A program made the position numbers and the translations under genes. This document shows, in pieces, positions 37,589 to 45,149 of a DNA stretch of 64,000 nt. Source of the DNA: Cyclobacterium salsum (GTDB lineage Bacteria > Bacteroidota > Bacteroidia > Cytophagales > Cyclobacteriaceae); assembly GCF_010119245.1 (NCBI RefSeq), contig NZ_WNKG01000010.1, forward strand, positions 1 to 64,000. Direction: 5' to 3'. The notes below the pieces were generated by a model. That model worked only from the letters and a program-made list of their open reading frames with translations. It was not told the DNA's origin and did no database searches. Each line of letters starts with the position of its first letter. The stretch's first letter is position 1.

Positions 37589-37816
37589 ATGCCCAGAATT
37601 AACAAAGTGTACACCCTGGAGGTAGGCGTTGAGCAGTTTCTCAACGCCTGCTCTCCTCTGGAACTAAAGGAAGTAGAAATGCTCATCCTGTCTCCCAGAT
37701 TTAAAAATCGAATGAAAGCAGCCATAGCAGATCCAGCTCCCGATCGCCAGAATTTCCCACCGGACCGAGACAGTGATTGGCGTAGGGGAATCTGGCTTAG
37801 GGATGCGAAGGGGTAG
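37589..37816 (+). CDS. Small phage protein, unrecognised
   Basis: A 75-aa protein (MPRINKVYTLEVGVEQFLNA...). The ATG at 37589 is preceded by TTCACGCAAATTTAATAAACCC, nearly the same leader as at 53222 before the 227-aa protein. The longer upstream frame lacks similarity and is rejected. Function unknown. Confidence 0.5.
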   Translation: MPRINKVYTLEVGVEQFLNACSPLELKEVEMLILSPRFKNRMKAAIADPAPDRQNFPPDRDSDWRRGIWLRDAKG

Positions 37817-37916
37817 TCTGACGCCAGGAGGACCGAAACGAACGTGTAGCCCGCAACAGCCCGCCCCGACCAAAGGAAGGGAAAACCCCAAATCAGTCAA
37901 CCTAAAAAACGAAAAC

Positions 37917-38138
37917 ATGAAGAACTACTTTACCATCACCACAAACCGGGAAACCGCTGAGCAGATCCAAAAGCAGTGTGAATTTGACGAAAGGTGCAGC
38001 CAGCGGAGCTACGAGCTCGGAGATATCCATCACGATGTAGGTTTCTCCATTGTTAAAATCCATGCGAAAGAAGACCTGATAAAGCCGTCCGATATATTTT
38101 GGCTCGGTCTCTTTTCTGCCAACTGGAAAATCGACTAA
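37917..38138 (+). CDS. Small phage protein, unrecognised
   Basis: A 73-aa protein (MKNYFTITTNRETAEQIQKQ) with four scattered Cys/His residues. It is preceded by 100 bp of non-coding sequence. No family is recognised. Confidence 0.45.
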   Translation: MKNYFTITTNRETAEQIQKQCEFDERCSQRSYELGDIHHDVGFSIVKIHAKEDLIKPSDIFWLGLFSANWKID

Positions 38139-38145
38139 TAAACCT

Positions 38146-38158
38146 GTAACCTTGTAAC
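38146..38158 (+). promoter_or_regulatory. Paired GTAAC motif
   Basis: GTAACCTTGTAAC has two GTAAC units spaced 8 bp, the same spacing as two pairs in the control region at 43748-44001. It lies just upstream of the 120-aa protein gene; a further single GTAAC at 38522 lies just before the gene at 38530. Confidence 0.4.
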
Positions 38159-38170
38159 CATATATTCCAA

Positions 38171-38533
38171 ATGATAAAATTTGAAGATTACAAAGAGGAA
38201 AAGGATGAAATAGCATTAATAACACAGCAAATCGTCAGGGAGTACGAACTGACCGGTAAGACCGATATTAATAAAGTTTACCTTATAAATGTTAAAATAA
38301 AATCCTGGATCGAAAGGATTATCAAAGATGTAAACAGCCAGCAAGAAAATAGCCCTGATATTGGATTGTTACCCAGATACATATGGGTGGAAAGGAGATT
38401 TAAGGACATCCGTGACGCAATCATGAGATATGCAAATAAAATGCGACCCATACCTATTGAATGGATAGAGGAATATGAATCCCTGCGAAAGGAAATAGAG
38501 GAAAGAAACGCAAATAATCTTGTAACCCAATGA
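38171..38533 (+). CDS. Phage protein, unrecognised
   Basis: A 120-aa, highly charged and helical protein (DYKEEKDEIALITQQIVREY). It is more AT-rich than its neighbours, and its start follows the paired GTAAC motif. It overlaps the next gene by ATGA. No family is recognised. Confidence 0.5.
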   Translation: MIKFEDYKEEKDEIALITQQIVREYELTGKTDINKVYLINVKIKSWIERIIKDVNSQQENSPDIGLLPRYIWVERRFKDIRDAIMRYANKMRPIPIEWIEEYESLRKEIEERNANNLVTQ

Positions 38534-38985
38534 TTCTAGGATTCAAAACCCACATCCACGGCAAACCAACCTATTTCAAAGAAAAGATTCTGGCTCCCTA
38601 TACTGGGAACCAGGATCGCTTCCGTCCTAAAATCCATACCATCCGGAAGGGATTTCGCTGGAAGGAGGGGATGAGAATCCACATGGCCACCGGCATCCGG
38701 ACAAAAAATTACCACCAGTTTAACCAGGGCATCCCCCAGCTCGAGCACTGCACCGGTACCCAGGATATTTGGATTTACGCCAGGGATCAACGAATCCTTG
38801 TCTGGGAAAAGGATCGCCCCGAAGCCTCCGAGACCGTCACAGACGGATCCTGGAAGGAACTTGACAAGGCAGCCATGCAGGAGCTGGCCTTAAACGACGG
38901 CTTCGATTCCCTGCAGGAGCTCTTTGATTGGTTCTTCCCCATCTTTGGCGGTCAGATTGTGCATTGGACGGGGGTGAGGCATTAA
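38530..38985 (+). CDS. ASCH/PUA-like phage protein
   Basis: A 151-aa protein. KIHTIRKGFRWKEGMRIHMA resembles the start of an ASCH (PUA-like, RNA- or nucleotide-binding) domain, and the rest (DIWIYARDQRILVWE; FPIFGGQIVHWTG) fits a small beta-barrel. Such proteins recur in Bacteroidota phages. Its target is unknown. Confidence 0.55.
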   Translation: MILGFKTHIHGKPTYFKEKILAPYTGNQDRFRPKIHTIRKGFRWKEGMRIHMATGIRTKNYHQFNQGIPQLEHCTGTQDIWIYARDQRILVWEKDRPEASETVTDGSWKELDKAAMQELALNDGFDSLQELFDWFFPIFGGQIVHWTGVRH

Positions 38986-38994
38986 TCTACTTAC

Positions 38995-39162
38995 ATGAAA
39001 GGATATACGATTTCGGCGACTATAACGATAATTACTCTATTAACCGTTAATACCTTTACTTATGATATTAGCGTATTTATCGGTATAGTGATATTATTGG
39101 TACAGCCAATTATTCTCATTATAACAGAGGGAAAAACTAACGTCCGCAGCAATCGCAGATAG
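38995..39162 (+). CDS. Small two-helix membrane protein
   Basis: An ATG at 38995 opens 55 codons: MKGYTISATITIITLLTVNT, then a second hydrophobic segment VFIGIVILLVQPIILIIT and a basic tail. Its end overlaps the end of the convergent minus-strand 63-aa gene by 26 bp. It is AT-rich, like the accessory operon next to it. Confidence 0.35.
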   Translation: MKGYTISATITIITLLTVNTFTYDISVFIGIVILLVQPIILIITEGKTNVRSNRR

Positions 39163-39328
39163 TATTTTTTGGTCCTAGGCTGGATTTTTGCCTAACATAT
39201 CTTTCAAATTCCAATTTGTCATAATAACTGGATTTTTGATATCGTTCTAATTCCTTAATAAACTCATCTCTTTCAGTACTTGTTAGCCCGAGAAATCCTC
39301 TTAAAATTTTACTTACCTTTTCTGTCAT
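39137..39328 (-). CDS. Small Cys-tailed protein, last gene of accessory operon
   Basis: A 63-aa protein (MTEKVSKILRGFLGLTSTER...) that is helical and ends in ICDCCGR, a possible metal-binding tail. It follows the SLATT-like gene by 13 bp on the same strand. The Cys tail echoes the zinc-ribbon tail of that neighbour, suggesting the two act together. No family is recognised. Confidence 0.55.
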   Translation of the reverse strand: MTEKVSKILRGFLGLTSTERDEFIKELERYQKSSYYDKLEFERYVRQKSSLGPKNTICDCCGR

Positions 39329-39341
39329 TTTAATTATAAAT

Positions 39342-39908
39342 TTAGTAGTTACCACATATTTCACAATCCGTTGGGGTCATGGAAATAGGAGTTTCACCAC
39401 AACCTGCACAGCCTCTTCTATAATTTCTTAATCCAGCTCGCATGCCCATTCTAAGTTCTTTATCTTCTATATCAAAATTCCCTTTGCTAATTCCTCTTTC
39501 CCGCTCCAATAAAATATCCATTTTATTTTGAAAAAGACTCACATTTTCAGGTGGGTACTTTCCCAAATATTCAAATTCAGAATTGAGTAAAGAGTATTCT
39601 GCAGATTTGGTTGAATATGTATTTACCTTTTCATCTGCTCCTATTATTGTCAAATAGGCTGAAAGTAATAGCTGTATTAATGCTATAGGTGTTGTTATAT
39701 ATATAGCTAATTCAAGTATGATTTCATATGAATAGTAGGAGGTTAAAATCCCTCCTAAAAGTACTGGAATCAATATTCCTAATACCTTTGTCCATCTAAG
39801 CTGAAAATTTAGAGATTCAATCTTCTTGGAATATATGTAAGAATAGCCAAATGAATCCAATGCTTTGTCCCAACAGTCGGTTCGTAATTTTTTTTGTCTA
39901 TCTTCCAT
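39342..39908 (-). CDS. SLATT-like 'mobilome CxxCx(11)CxxC' membrane protein
   Basis: A 188-aa protein. Residues 1-35 are helical and basic, then two membrane helices (VLGILIPVLLGGILTSYY and ELAIYITTPIALIQLLLSAY), a long helical segment, and a C-terminal zinc-ribbon: CAGC, exactly 11 residues, then CEIC. This matches the NCBI-named 'mobilome CxxCx(11)CxxC' proteins and the SLATT effector architecture, in which membrane helices are tied to conflict systems. It lies 33 bp downstream of a restriction-modification gene. A toxin or pore-forming role on infection is inferred. Confidence 0.7.
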   Translation of the reverse strand: MEDRQKKLRTDCWDKALDSFGYSYIYSKKIESLNFQLRWTKVLGILIPVLLGGILTSYYSYEIILELAIYITTPIALIQLLLSAYLTIIGADEKVNTYSTKSAEYSLLNSEFEYLGKYPPENVSLFQNKMDILLERERGISKGNFDIEDKELRMGMRAGLRNYRRGCAGCGETPISMTPTDCEICGNY

Positions 39909-39941
39909 TTTCTTATATTACTTAATCACGAGTATAGGTTT

Positions 39942-42900
39942 TTAGAAAAAATCCAACTCATCCACCTCTTTCATCAGGCGATCCGTTTCCGTAAGGGCCA
40001 CGATGATTTTTTGATAGTGCAGGATGTCGTCGAATTCCAGGCTTCGGCCCTTCCGATCTTTAAGCCATTTCTGAGCGGGTTGATAGCCTCCGATGTAGAA
40101 TTCCCAGGCCACCAGCGGCACCCCATCAAAGTACTGCGTCTCGTTGATATACACTTTACCTGTATCGCCATCGGAATTTGAGACGTACCTCGGCCTGACC
40201 ACCTCATTGCTGCCATCCATTGGGTATCGGGTGATGTAGTGATTTACGGTAGGACTTTCCAGCAGGTGGATCTGCCGGATTTTTCCGCCCAGCTTTACCA
40301 GCTGCCAGAAAGTTTCCGAGTTCTTTGGATACGGCACTCGCGGGAAGTCTATTTTGAGGAACTCCTTGTATTTCTCCCTGTAGGCTGGCGAATGGAGTAC
40401 CGCATAAATATAATCTAAAATATCAATAGGGGAAAAACTGGAAGGGCACTCCGAAATCTCCTCTGTAGCACGAGCATAATTTAAATTTTCATCTACTTCC
40501 CTCTCTGGAACAAATTTAATTTTCAGGCATTCAGAAAATTTCTCAACGATTTTAATATCTAGGTTTGGTATTCGTTCCGTTATTTGCTCGATAGTTTGTT
40601 GATTTTTTTGACTAGGGTAAAGGTAAAGGGGAAATAAAATATTATTAGCAAAAGCACTTTCAAACGTACAAGATTCGCTTGGTTTATCAACTACGAACAC
40701 ATACGAAAATATTTGTTTGCATTGCCTTTTAAAAAGTAACGCTAGGTTATTATTTAATAAAAGTGAGTTGACTTTCATTCCTGGCGTGCCTATAAATCCC
40801 TTAGATTTCCCAGTAAAATAGGTGTGCCTTTCATCAAATGGCCTATAAACAACCTTTTTATAAAATTTATCATTGTCGTTCTTCAGTAAATCAGCCTTTG
40901 CTCGCATTATACCCCAGTCCCTGGCATCCTTTTTAAGACTATACTTACTTCGAATTTGATTCTCTTCTAAAATTTTAAAATCGCTAACTACTTTTTCGAT
41001 TTCATTTTTAGCAAAATGTATGGTAACCGAATCTCGTTCTGTTTTAAAACCGGAACCATAAACTTCAAATAAGTCCGTTACCTGGAACCCATCATTATAA
41101 ACCCGAACATCTTTAAAATCCTTTGGAACGAAAAAGTAATATGGTTCTTTTACTGAGATTTCTTGCCAAAGACTATTTTTAAAGTTCAATTTAGAAAGAG
41201 ATTCATACTTCTCTTCGCGCTTACCGTATAAATTAGAATGGTATATTTTTCCAAGACTTGTTTTACTTTTTTTACCATTTTTAATAAATATATTAATTGA
41301 GACACCTTGCATTATATCAAAAACGTTTTGGTCAATTTGCCCTTCCGGTGTTGTTTCATTTATTCTAGAATTACCATGCAAGTTGAATACAAAAATTTTG
41401 TCGAAACTTTGTAATAAATGCTTTCGCATTTGACGATGAGTAATTCCATCAATAAAACTATTATTGGAAATATAGGCAAGAATACCACTTCCATTCTTAT
41501 CAATAAAATGTTGACCATATCGGATGAACTTGATATAATCATCATCCAAGTTGATTTTTTTTTCCTTCAAACCTTTCTTAAAATCAGCAATCAAATTCTG
41601 AATCCAATCATTTTTATTGGTGCTGCTAACAGCGTAAGGCGGATTTCCAATCACACACATCACCGGTGTATCTCTTTTTACATGGTTGGCATCATTGGCC
41701 TCCGCGCTGAGCCAGCTGGCAAAAAGCGTCCCAGTGTCCTGGTGATGTTCTTCCAAGCTATTGGTCAGGTACACGCGCAGGCGTTGGTTGCTGGTTGGTT
41801 TGTACCCAGTTTCCGTAAGCAGAAGATCCAGCTTCAGATGGGCCATGGCATAGCTGGCCATAAGCAGCTCAAAGCCATTCAGGCGTGGGATCAGGTGCCG
41901 CTCAACGTAGTTGCTCCAGATGCCTTCCTGCCCGGCAAATTGCTTGTGGATATGCTTCACTACTTCGGCCAGGAAGGTACCGGTACCGGTGGCAGGATCT
42001 AGAATCTGCACCCGGTGCACTTCCTGTTCCACCTGTTTGTATCCGGTGGCTGACCGGCGGTCCTCGGTTTGGGTATTGACTTTTATCGTGGTCTTACTCG
42101 TATCGGCTAGTCCTTGGGGCAGATCAAATTCCGTCTTCAAGATATCATCTACCGCACGGACGATAAAGTCCACCACCGGCTGCGGGGTATACCATACCCC
42201 GCGGGATTTACGCAATTTCGGATCGTATTCACTGAGGAAGGTTTCATAGAAGTGGATAATGGGGTCCTCCATCTTTGTAGATTTCCCGTAGTTCTTCAGG
42301 ATGTTTTCCACGTTGCAGGCCAGGAATATATCCGCCAGGCTATCCACGATCCATTTGATCCGGTCGTCGATATCCGGTCCGGCGATGTAGCCAAAGAGCT
42401 TGCGCAAAAATGGGTTTGATTTTGGGATCAGCTCTGCCGCCTCCTGCCGGCTAAAGGTTCCGAGGGTTGGGTCATGCAGCCGGGCAGCAAACATGCCATA
42501 GGCGATGGTCTGGGCATAGACATCCGCAAATCCCTGTGGTGTAATGTCGTGGATCAGGATCTGCTTGAAAGCCTTCATCTGGTCTTTTAGCGTACTGTCT
42601 TCCTGATTTTCCTCGTCAGAGGTGAGTGCATTACCGATTATATCGGAGAGTAGCCGGGCCTTTCCGGCCATCATTTCTGCCAGTTTCTTGCTGCTCTTGA
42701 TCGTCTGGCCTACGTGACTGCTAAAGTCTTTAATCAGGTTTTCAAAGGCCCCAAAGTTCTCCGGAAGTGGTTTGATGCCCTTTTCGGTGATTTCCCCAAT
42801 GGTTATTTTGGTGGTAAACTCTCCCTCCCGGTAAAGGTGGAAGTTAATGTAATCTGTGAAGATCAGGTTATTCAGTGAGGCCTTATACCGGTCAAATTGC

Positions 42901-43160
42901 TCCCTATTTCCTGTTCTCTTGGCTCCGTCAAGGTCCTTATCTCCGATATCTTTTGCTTCGATAAAGCCCACCGGTATATCCTTTTTGGTCAGGATATAGT
43001 CAGGAGCACCGCATTTTTGACGTTTGGGTTCGTTGGTTGCGCTTATAGAAGGAGACAGGCTTTCCAGGAGTTGCTGTAGATCTCCTCGAAATGTATGCTC
43101 CGTAGCATTGCCTAAGCGGTAGCGTTTATCGAGGTTTTGCAAATAATTTTCTACCGTCAT
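39942..43160 (-). CDS. Single-chain restriction-modification enzyme (N6-adenine methylase fusion)
   Basis: A 1072-aa enzyme. The N-terminal ~110 residues contain a PD-ExK-type nuclease pattern (GAPDYILTKK ... VGFIEAKD). A helical linker is followed by the methylase: SAM-binding DPATGTGTF near residue 388 and the catalytic GNPPY near 503. The C-terminal part (about 510-1072) carries target recognition and resembles the type ISP/type IIG C-terminal domain. There is no helicase, so type IIG-like is the better fit. The gene block 40,440-41,630 is much more AT-rich than both ends, suggesting the recognition part was exchanged. Confidence 0.85.
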   Translation of the reverse strand: MTVENYLQNLDKRYRLGNATEHTFRGDLQQLLESLSPSISATNEPKRQKCGAPDYILTKKDIPVGFIEAKDIGDKDLDGAKRTGNREQFDRYKASLNNLIFTDYINFHLYREGEFTTKITIGEITEKGIKPLPENFGAFENLIKDFSSHVGQTIKSSKKLAEMMAGKARLLSDIIGNALTSDEENQEDSTLKDQMKAFKQILIHDITPQGFADVYAQTIAYGMFAARLHDPTLGTFSRQEAAELIPKSNPFLRKLFGYIAGPDIDDRIKWIVDSLADIFLACNVENILKNYGKSTKMEDPIIHFYETFLSEYDPKLRKSRGVWYTPQPVVDFIVRAVDDILKTEFDLPQGLADTSKTTIKVNTQTEDRRSATGYKQVEQEVHRVQILDPATGTGTFLAEVVKHIHKQFAGQEGIWSNYVERHLIPRLNGFELLMASYAMAHLKLDLLLTETGYKPTSNQRLRVYLTNSLEEHHQDTGTLFASWLSAEANDANHVKRDTPVMCVIGNPPYAVSSTNKNDWIQNLIADFKKGLKEKKINLDDDYIKFIRYGQHFIDKNGSGILAYISNNSFIDGITHRQMRKHLLQSFDKIFVFNLHGNSRINETTPEGQIDQNVFDIMQGVSINIFIKNGKKSKTSLGKIYHSNLYGKREEKYESLSKLNFKNSLWQEISVKEPYYFFVPKDFKDVRVYNDGFQVTDLFEVYGSGFKTERDSVTIHFAKNEIEKVVSDFKILEENQIRSKYSLKKDARDWGIMRAKADLLKNDNDKFYKKVVYRPFDERHTYFTGKSKGFIGTPGMKVNSLLLNNNLALLFKRQCKQIFSYVFVVDKPSESCTFESAFANNILFPLYLYPSQKNQQTIEQITERIPNLDIKIVEKFSECLKIKFVPEREVDENLNYARATEEISECPSSFSPIDILDYIYAVLHSPAYREKYKEFLKIDFPRVPYPKNSETFWQLVKLGGKIRQIHLLESPTVNHYITRYPMDGSNEVVRPRYVSNSDGDTGKVYINETQYFDGVPLVAWEFYIGGYQPAQKWLKDRKGRSLEFDDILHYQKIIVALTETDRLMKEVDELDFF

Positions 43161-43227
43161 CTATTTTACTAATTCCTGAAAGAGTATTCAAAAAAGTTTA
43201 AGCAAATAATCATTTTATTTGGTTATC

Positions 43228-43521
43228 CTATTTATGGTCGATATGCATAGTTACATCAAATTGAATTCTGTTTACATTTTGTATTGAGCTATTCGACTCG
43301 GATTTCCCTCTTAGTTGAAATATTTGAGCAACTGTAATTTTACCACCAACATCATTTACATTCCCTTCATTAGATTGAACGCCAATGTCAAAATTAATTT
43401 TACTGGTACCAGTTTCAATACCTCCTGAATCTGGCGACTTTTCTTTAACATATTCATGACCTTCCATTAAACCATCGGTAACCTGTTTAATGGTTTCAGA
43501 AATAAATTCATTTAGTTCCAT
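43228..43521 (-). CDS. Small beta-rich protein at head of accessory operon (trypco2-like?)
   Basis: A 97-aa protein with an N-terminal helix (MELNEFISETIKQVTDGLME) and a C-terminal series of strands (SKINFDIGVQS, GGKITVAQIFQLRG, VNRIQFDVTM). This pattern resembles the trypsin-co-occurring domain 2 (trypco2) proteins, which are linked to defence systems. That link is from memory of the pattern, not a search. It lies 67 bp upstream of the restriction-modification gene on the same strand and is AT-rich. The start at 43521 is the second in-frame ATG. Confidence 0.45.
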   Translation of the reverse strand: MELNEFISETIKQVTDGLMEGHEYVKEKSPDSGGIETGTSKINFDIGVQSNEGNVNDVGGKITVAQIFQLRGKSESNSSIQNVNRIQFDVTMHIDHK

Positions 43522-43747
43522 TTCATTTTTATCAATTAGTTGTAATCGTACTCCAAAAAACCTCATCTCTTCCGCCCAAAGCCTTATGGCATGCTGCCGC
43601 TATTCAGTGGGGACATTGTCACAATACTGCGCCTGATCCAGGCCGGGAGGGACACCGCTTTCCTTTCTTTCAGTCCTGGCCATTCCGGGCCGGATCTTTA
43701 TGCGATCGTTCCTGCATCTTTCAAATCATAATTTACACGAAATTTTT

Positions 43748-44033
43748 GTAACTCTGTAACTAATAAAGGAATTCAACTTGAATACCCCTTAAAATCAGCA
43801 GGTTAAATTAGTTACGAATCGCTCCATTTTTTCGTAGCCAAATAACCCTGGTTACAAAAAATTTTGTAACCACTTCCCTCCCCTTTTTGGGTTACAAAAT
43901 TCTGTAACCCTGGACACAGTTTCCTGACCTGGTATAGTAACTTTTTAGGGTATTGATTTTCAGGTTTTTATCACGAAAAAAACACAAAGTTACAGAGTTA
44001 CACCATTCTTGGGAATTAAAAGAATTGGGTTAC
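43748..44033. promoter_or_regulatory. GTTAC/GTAAC motif array (candidate origin or control region)
   Basis: In 286 bp there are five GTAAC (43748, 43756, 43866, 43904, 43937) and six GTTAC (43811, 43851, 43891, 43989, 43997, 44029). Two pairs form near-perfect palindromes: 43851-43870 and 43891-43908. Two other pairs, GTAACTCTGTAAC at 43748 and GTTACAGAGTTAC at 43989, are exact reverse complements. The 608 bp from 43,522 to 44,129 contain no gene. The array lies between the leftward accessory operon and the rightward late genes. Origin iterons, operators or both are possible. Confidence 0.65.
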
Positions 44034-44073
44034 ATAGCTTTTTGAAAAGAAAGTAGAAAAATAAATTTCTCGC

Positions 44074-44102
44074 TATGCGATATACTTGCGATGATTATGC
44101 GA
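44074..44102 (+). promoter_or_regulatory. Three TGCGA motifs with 11-bp spacing (late operator)
   Basis: TGCGA starts at 44076, 44087 and 44098, exactly 11 bp apart, within CTATGCGATATACTTGCGAT. The same sequence with four differences in 20 bases is found inverted at 31999-32018 in the repressor/Cro intergenic region. The site is 28 bp upstream of the first late gene. Confidence 0.55.
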
Positions 44103-44129
44103 ATTGATTAAATTGAATAAAAAAACAGC

Positions 44130-44657
44130 ATGGATATTCAGCTTACCGTTCACAAAGACCTGCTCCGGGAATACTTCCGGCACCTGTTCCCCCTGGATGC
44201 AAAAGGTCGCTACCTGATCAACCGAAATTCTGACCTGGGCAAAGCCATCTGCAGCTTTGTCCGCTATACCGAAGTAAAGCCAGAGCGGGATCCCCAGGCG
44301 CTACAGCTGCTGCTACCGAAAACCGACAGCCTTAAAAATGCGCCGAATTACCACCTGTATTTTTCCCGGGAAGACCTGCTTCGGATCAATGACCTGCTGG
44401 AAGTTTTCTTCCATATCGACTTTGACCGCTTTTACCTGAAGGGCCGTAAGCTGGGCATGATGCAGAAAGACATCATCGAGTCCTTCATAGTGAGCCGAAA
44501 GCTGACCAACTTACTTCAAGACAATGAGACCCTAAAGAAACGGGAATACCGGGAAGGCCTACGCCTGCTCCAGGTACGCTGCCGGAGCCTGACCAAAAAG
44601 GCCTACTACCGGCATGAGAAAATCGAATCAGGCATGCAAAATATTTTGGTGAATTGA
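44130..44657 (+). CDS. Phage protein at head of the late region, unrecognised
   Basis: A 175-aa, largely helical and charged protein. HLYFSREDLLRINDLLEVFF and the C-terminal YREGLRLLQVRCRSLTKKAY stand out. It follows the phased TGCGA site, so it may be the first gene expressed when the repressor lets go, and a late regulator is possible. No family is recognised. Confidence 0.5.
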   Translation: MDIQLTVHKDLLREYFRHLFPLDAKGRYLINRNSDLGKAICSFVRYTEVKPERDPQALQLLLPKTDSLKNAPNYHLYFSREDLLRINDLLEVFFHIDFDRFYLKGRKLGMMQKDIIESFIVSRKLTNLLQDNETLKKREYREGLRLLQVRCRSLTKKAYYRHEKIESGMQNILVN

Positions 44658-44712
44658 ACCGAAAAATATTTCGTGAAATCAGGGAATCGGGGGAAAAATT
44701 TACGAACTGCGA

Positions 44713-45147
44713 ATGATCCGCTCCATTAATCATATCTGCCGTGTGCGCTACGCTTTCATTTCGGAAGTCAGCCGTTTGATATACAGTCCATCCGGAGGGG
44801 TGGCGGTGACGGCTGCCTGGCAGGAGCTGCCGATCAGCAAACCACCCAGCCTGACCATCGCCGAGGATTACAGCAAAGCTGGGCGGAGCTTTACTTCCTC
44901 CTTTCGCTCCTGGATCAGAGAGCGGCGCCTGGTGCGGGATCCGGTGATCGTTCGCCTGGATTTCAATGATGGCCAGCCGCCATTGCTGATCGGTTCGGTG
45001 GATCATCCCGTGCGCTTCACCGAAGACCACAGCCTCACGCAAAAGAATGTACAGTTTACCCATCGCTTCTGGGCCTATCCCTTTCGGATAGTGGACCTGG
45101 CAGGTAAGGGTATCTTTTCACCACCGTTTACACCTCAATACACATAG
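44713..45147 (+). CDS. Phage structural-type protein, unrecognised
   Basis: A 144-aa beta-rich protein (SPSGGVAVTAAWQELPIS; PVIVRLDFNDGQPPLLIG). It ends 2 bp before the fibre gene and so is probably part of the tail or fibre module. No family is recognised. Confidence 0.5.
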   Translation: MIRSINHICRVRYAFISEVSRLIYSPSGGVAVTAAWQELPISKPPSLTIAEDYSKAGRSFTSSFRSWIRERRLVRDPVIVRLDFNDGQPPLLIGSVDHPVRFTEDHSLTQKNVQFTHRFWAYPFRIVDLAGKGIFSPPFTPQYT

Positions 45148-45149
45148 CC

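Noticed and set aside
41418-42002. 194-codon frame opposite the RM gene
   Set aside because: It is antisense to a well supported methylase and has no independent motifs.
43748-44033. CRISPR array
   Set aside because: The repeated unit is only 5-13 bp, in both orientations, with irregular gaps and no uniform spacers or cas genes.
44485-45063. 192-codon minus-strand frame in the late region
   Set aside because: It is antisense to two tightly packed late genes and shows no motif.
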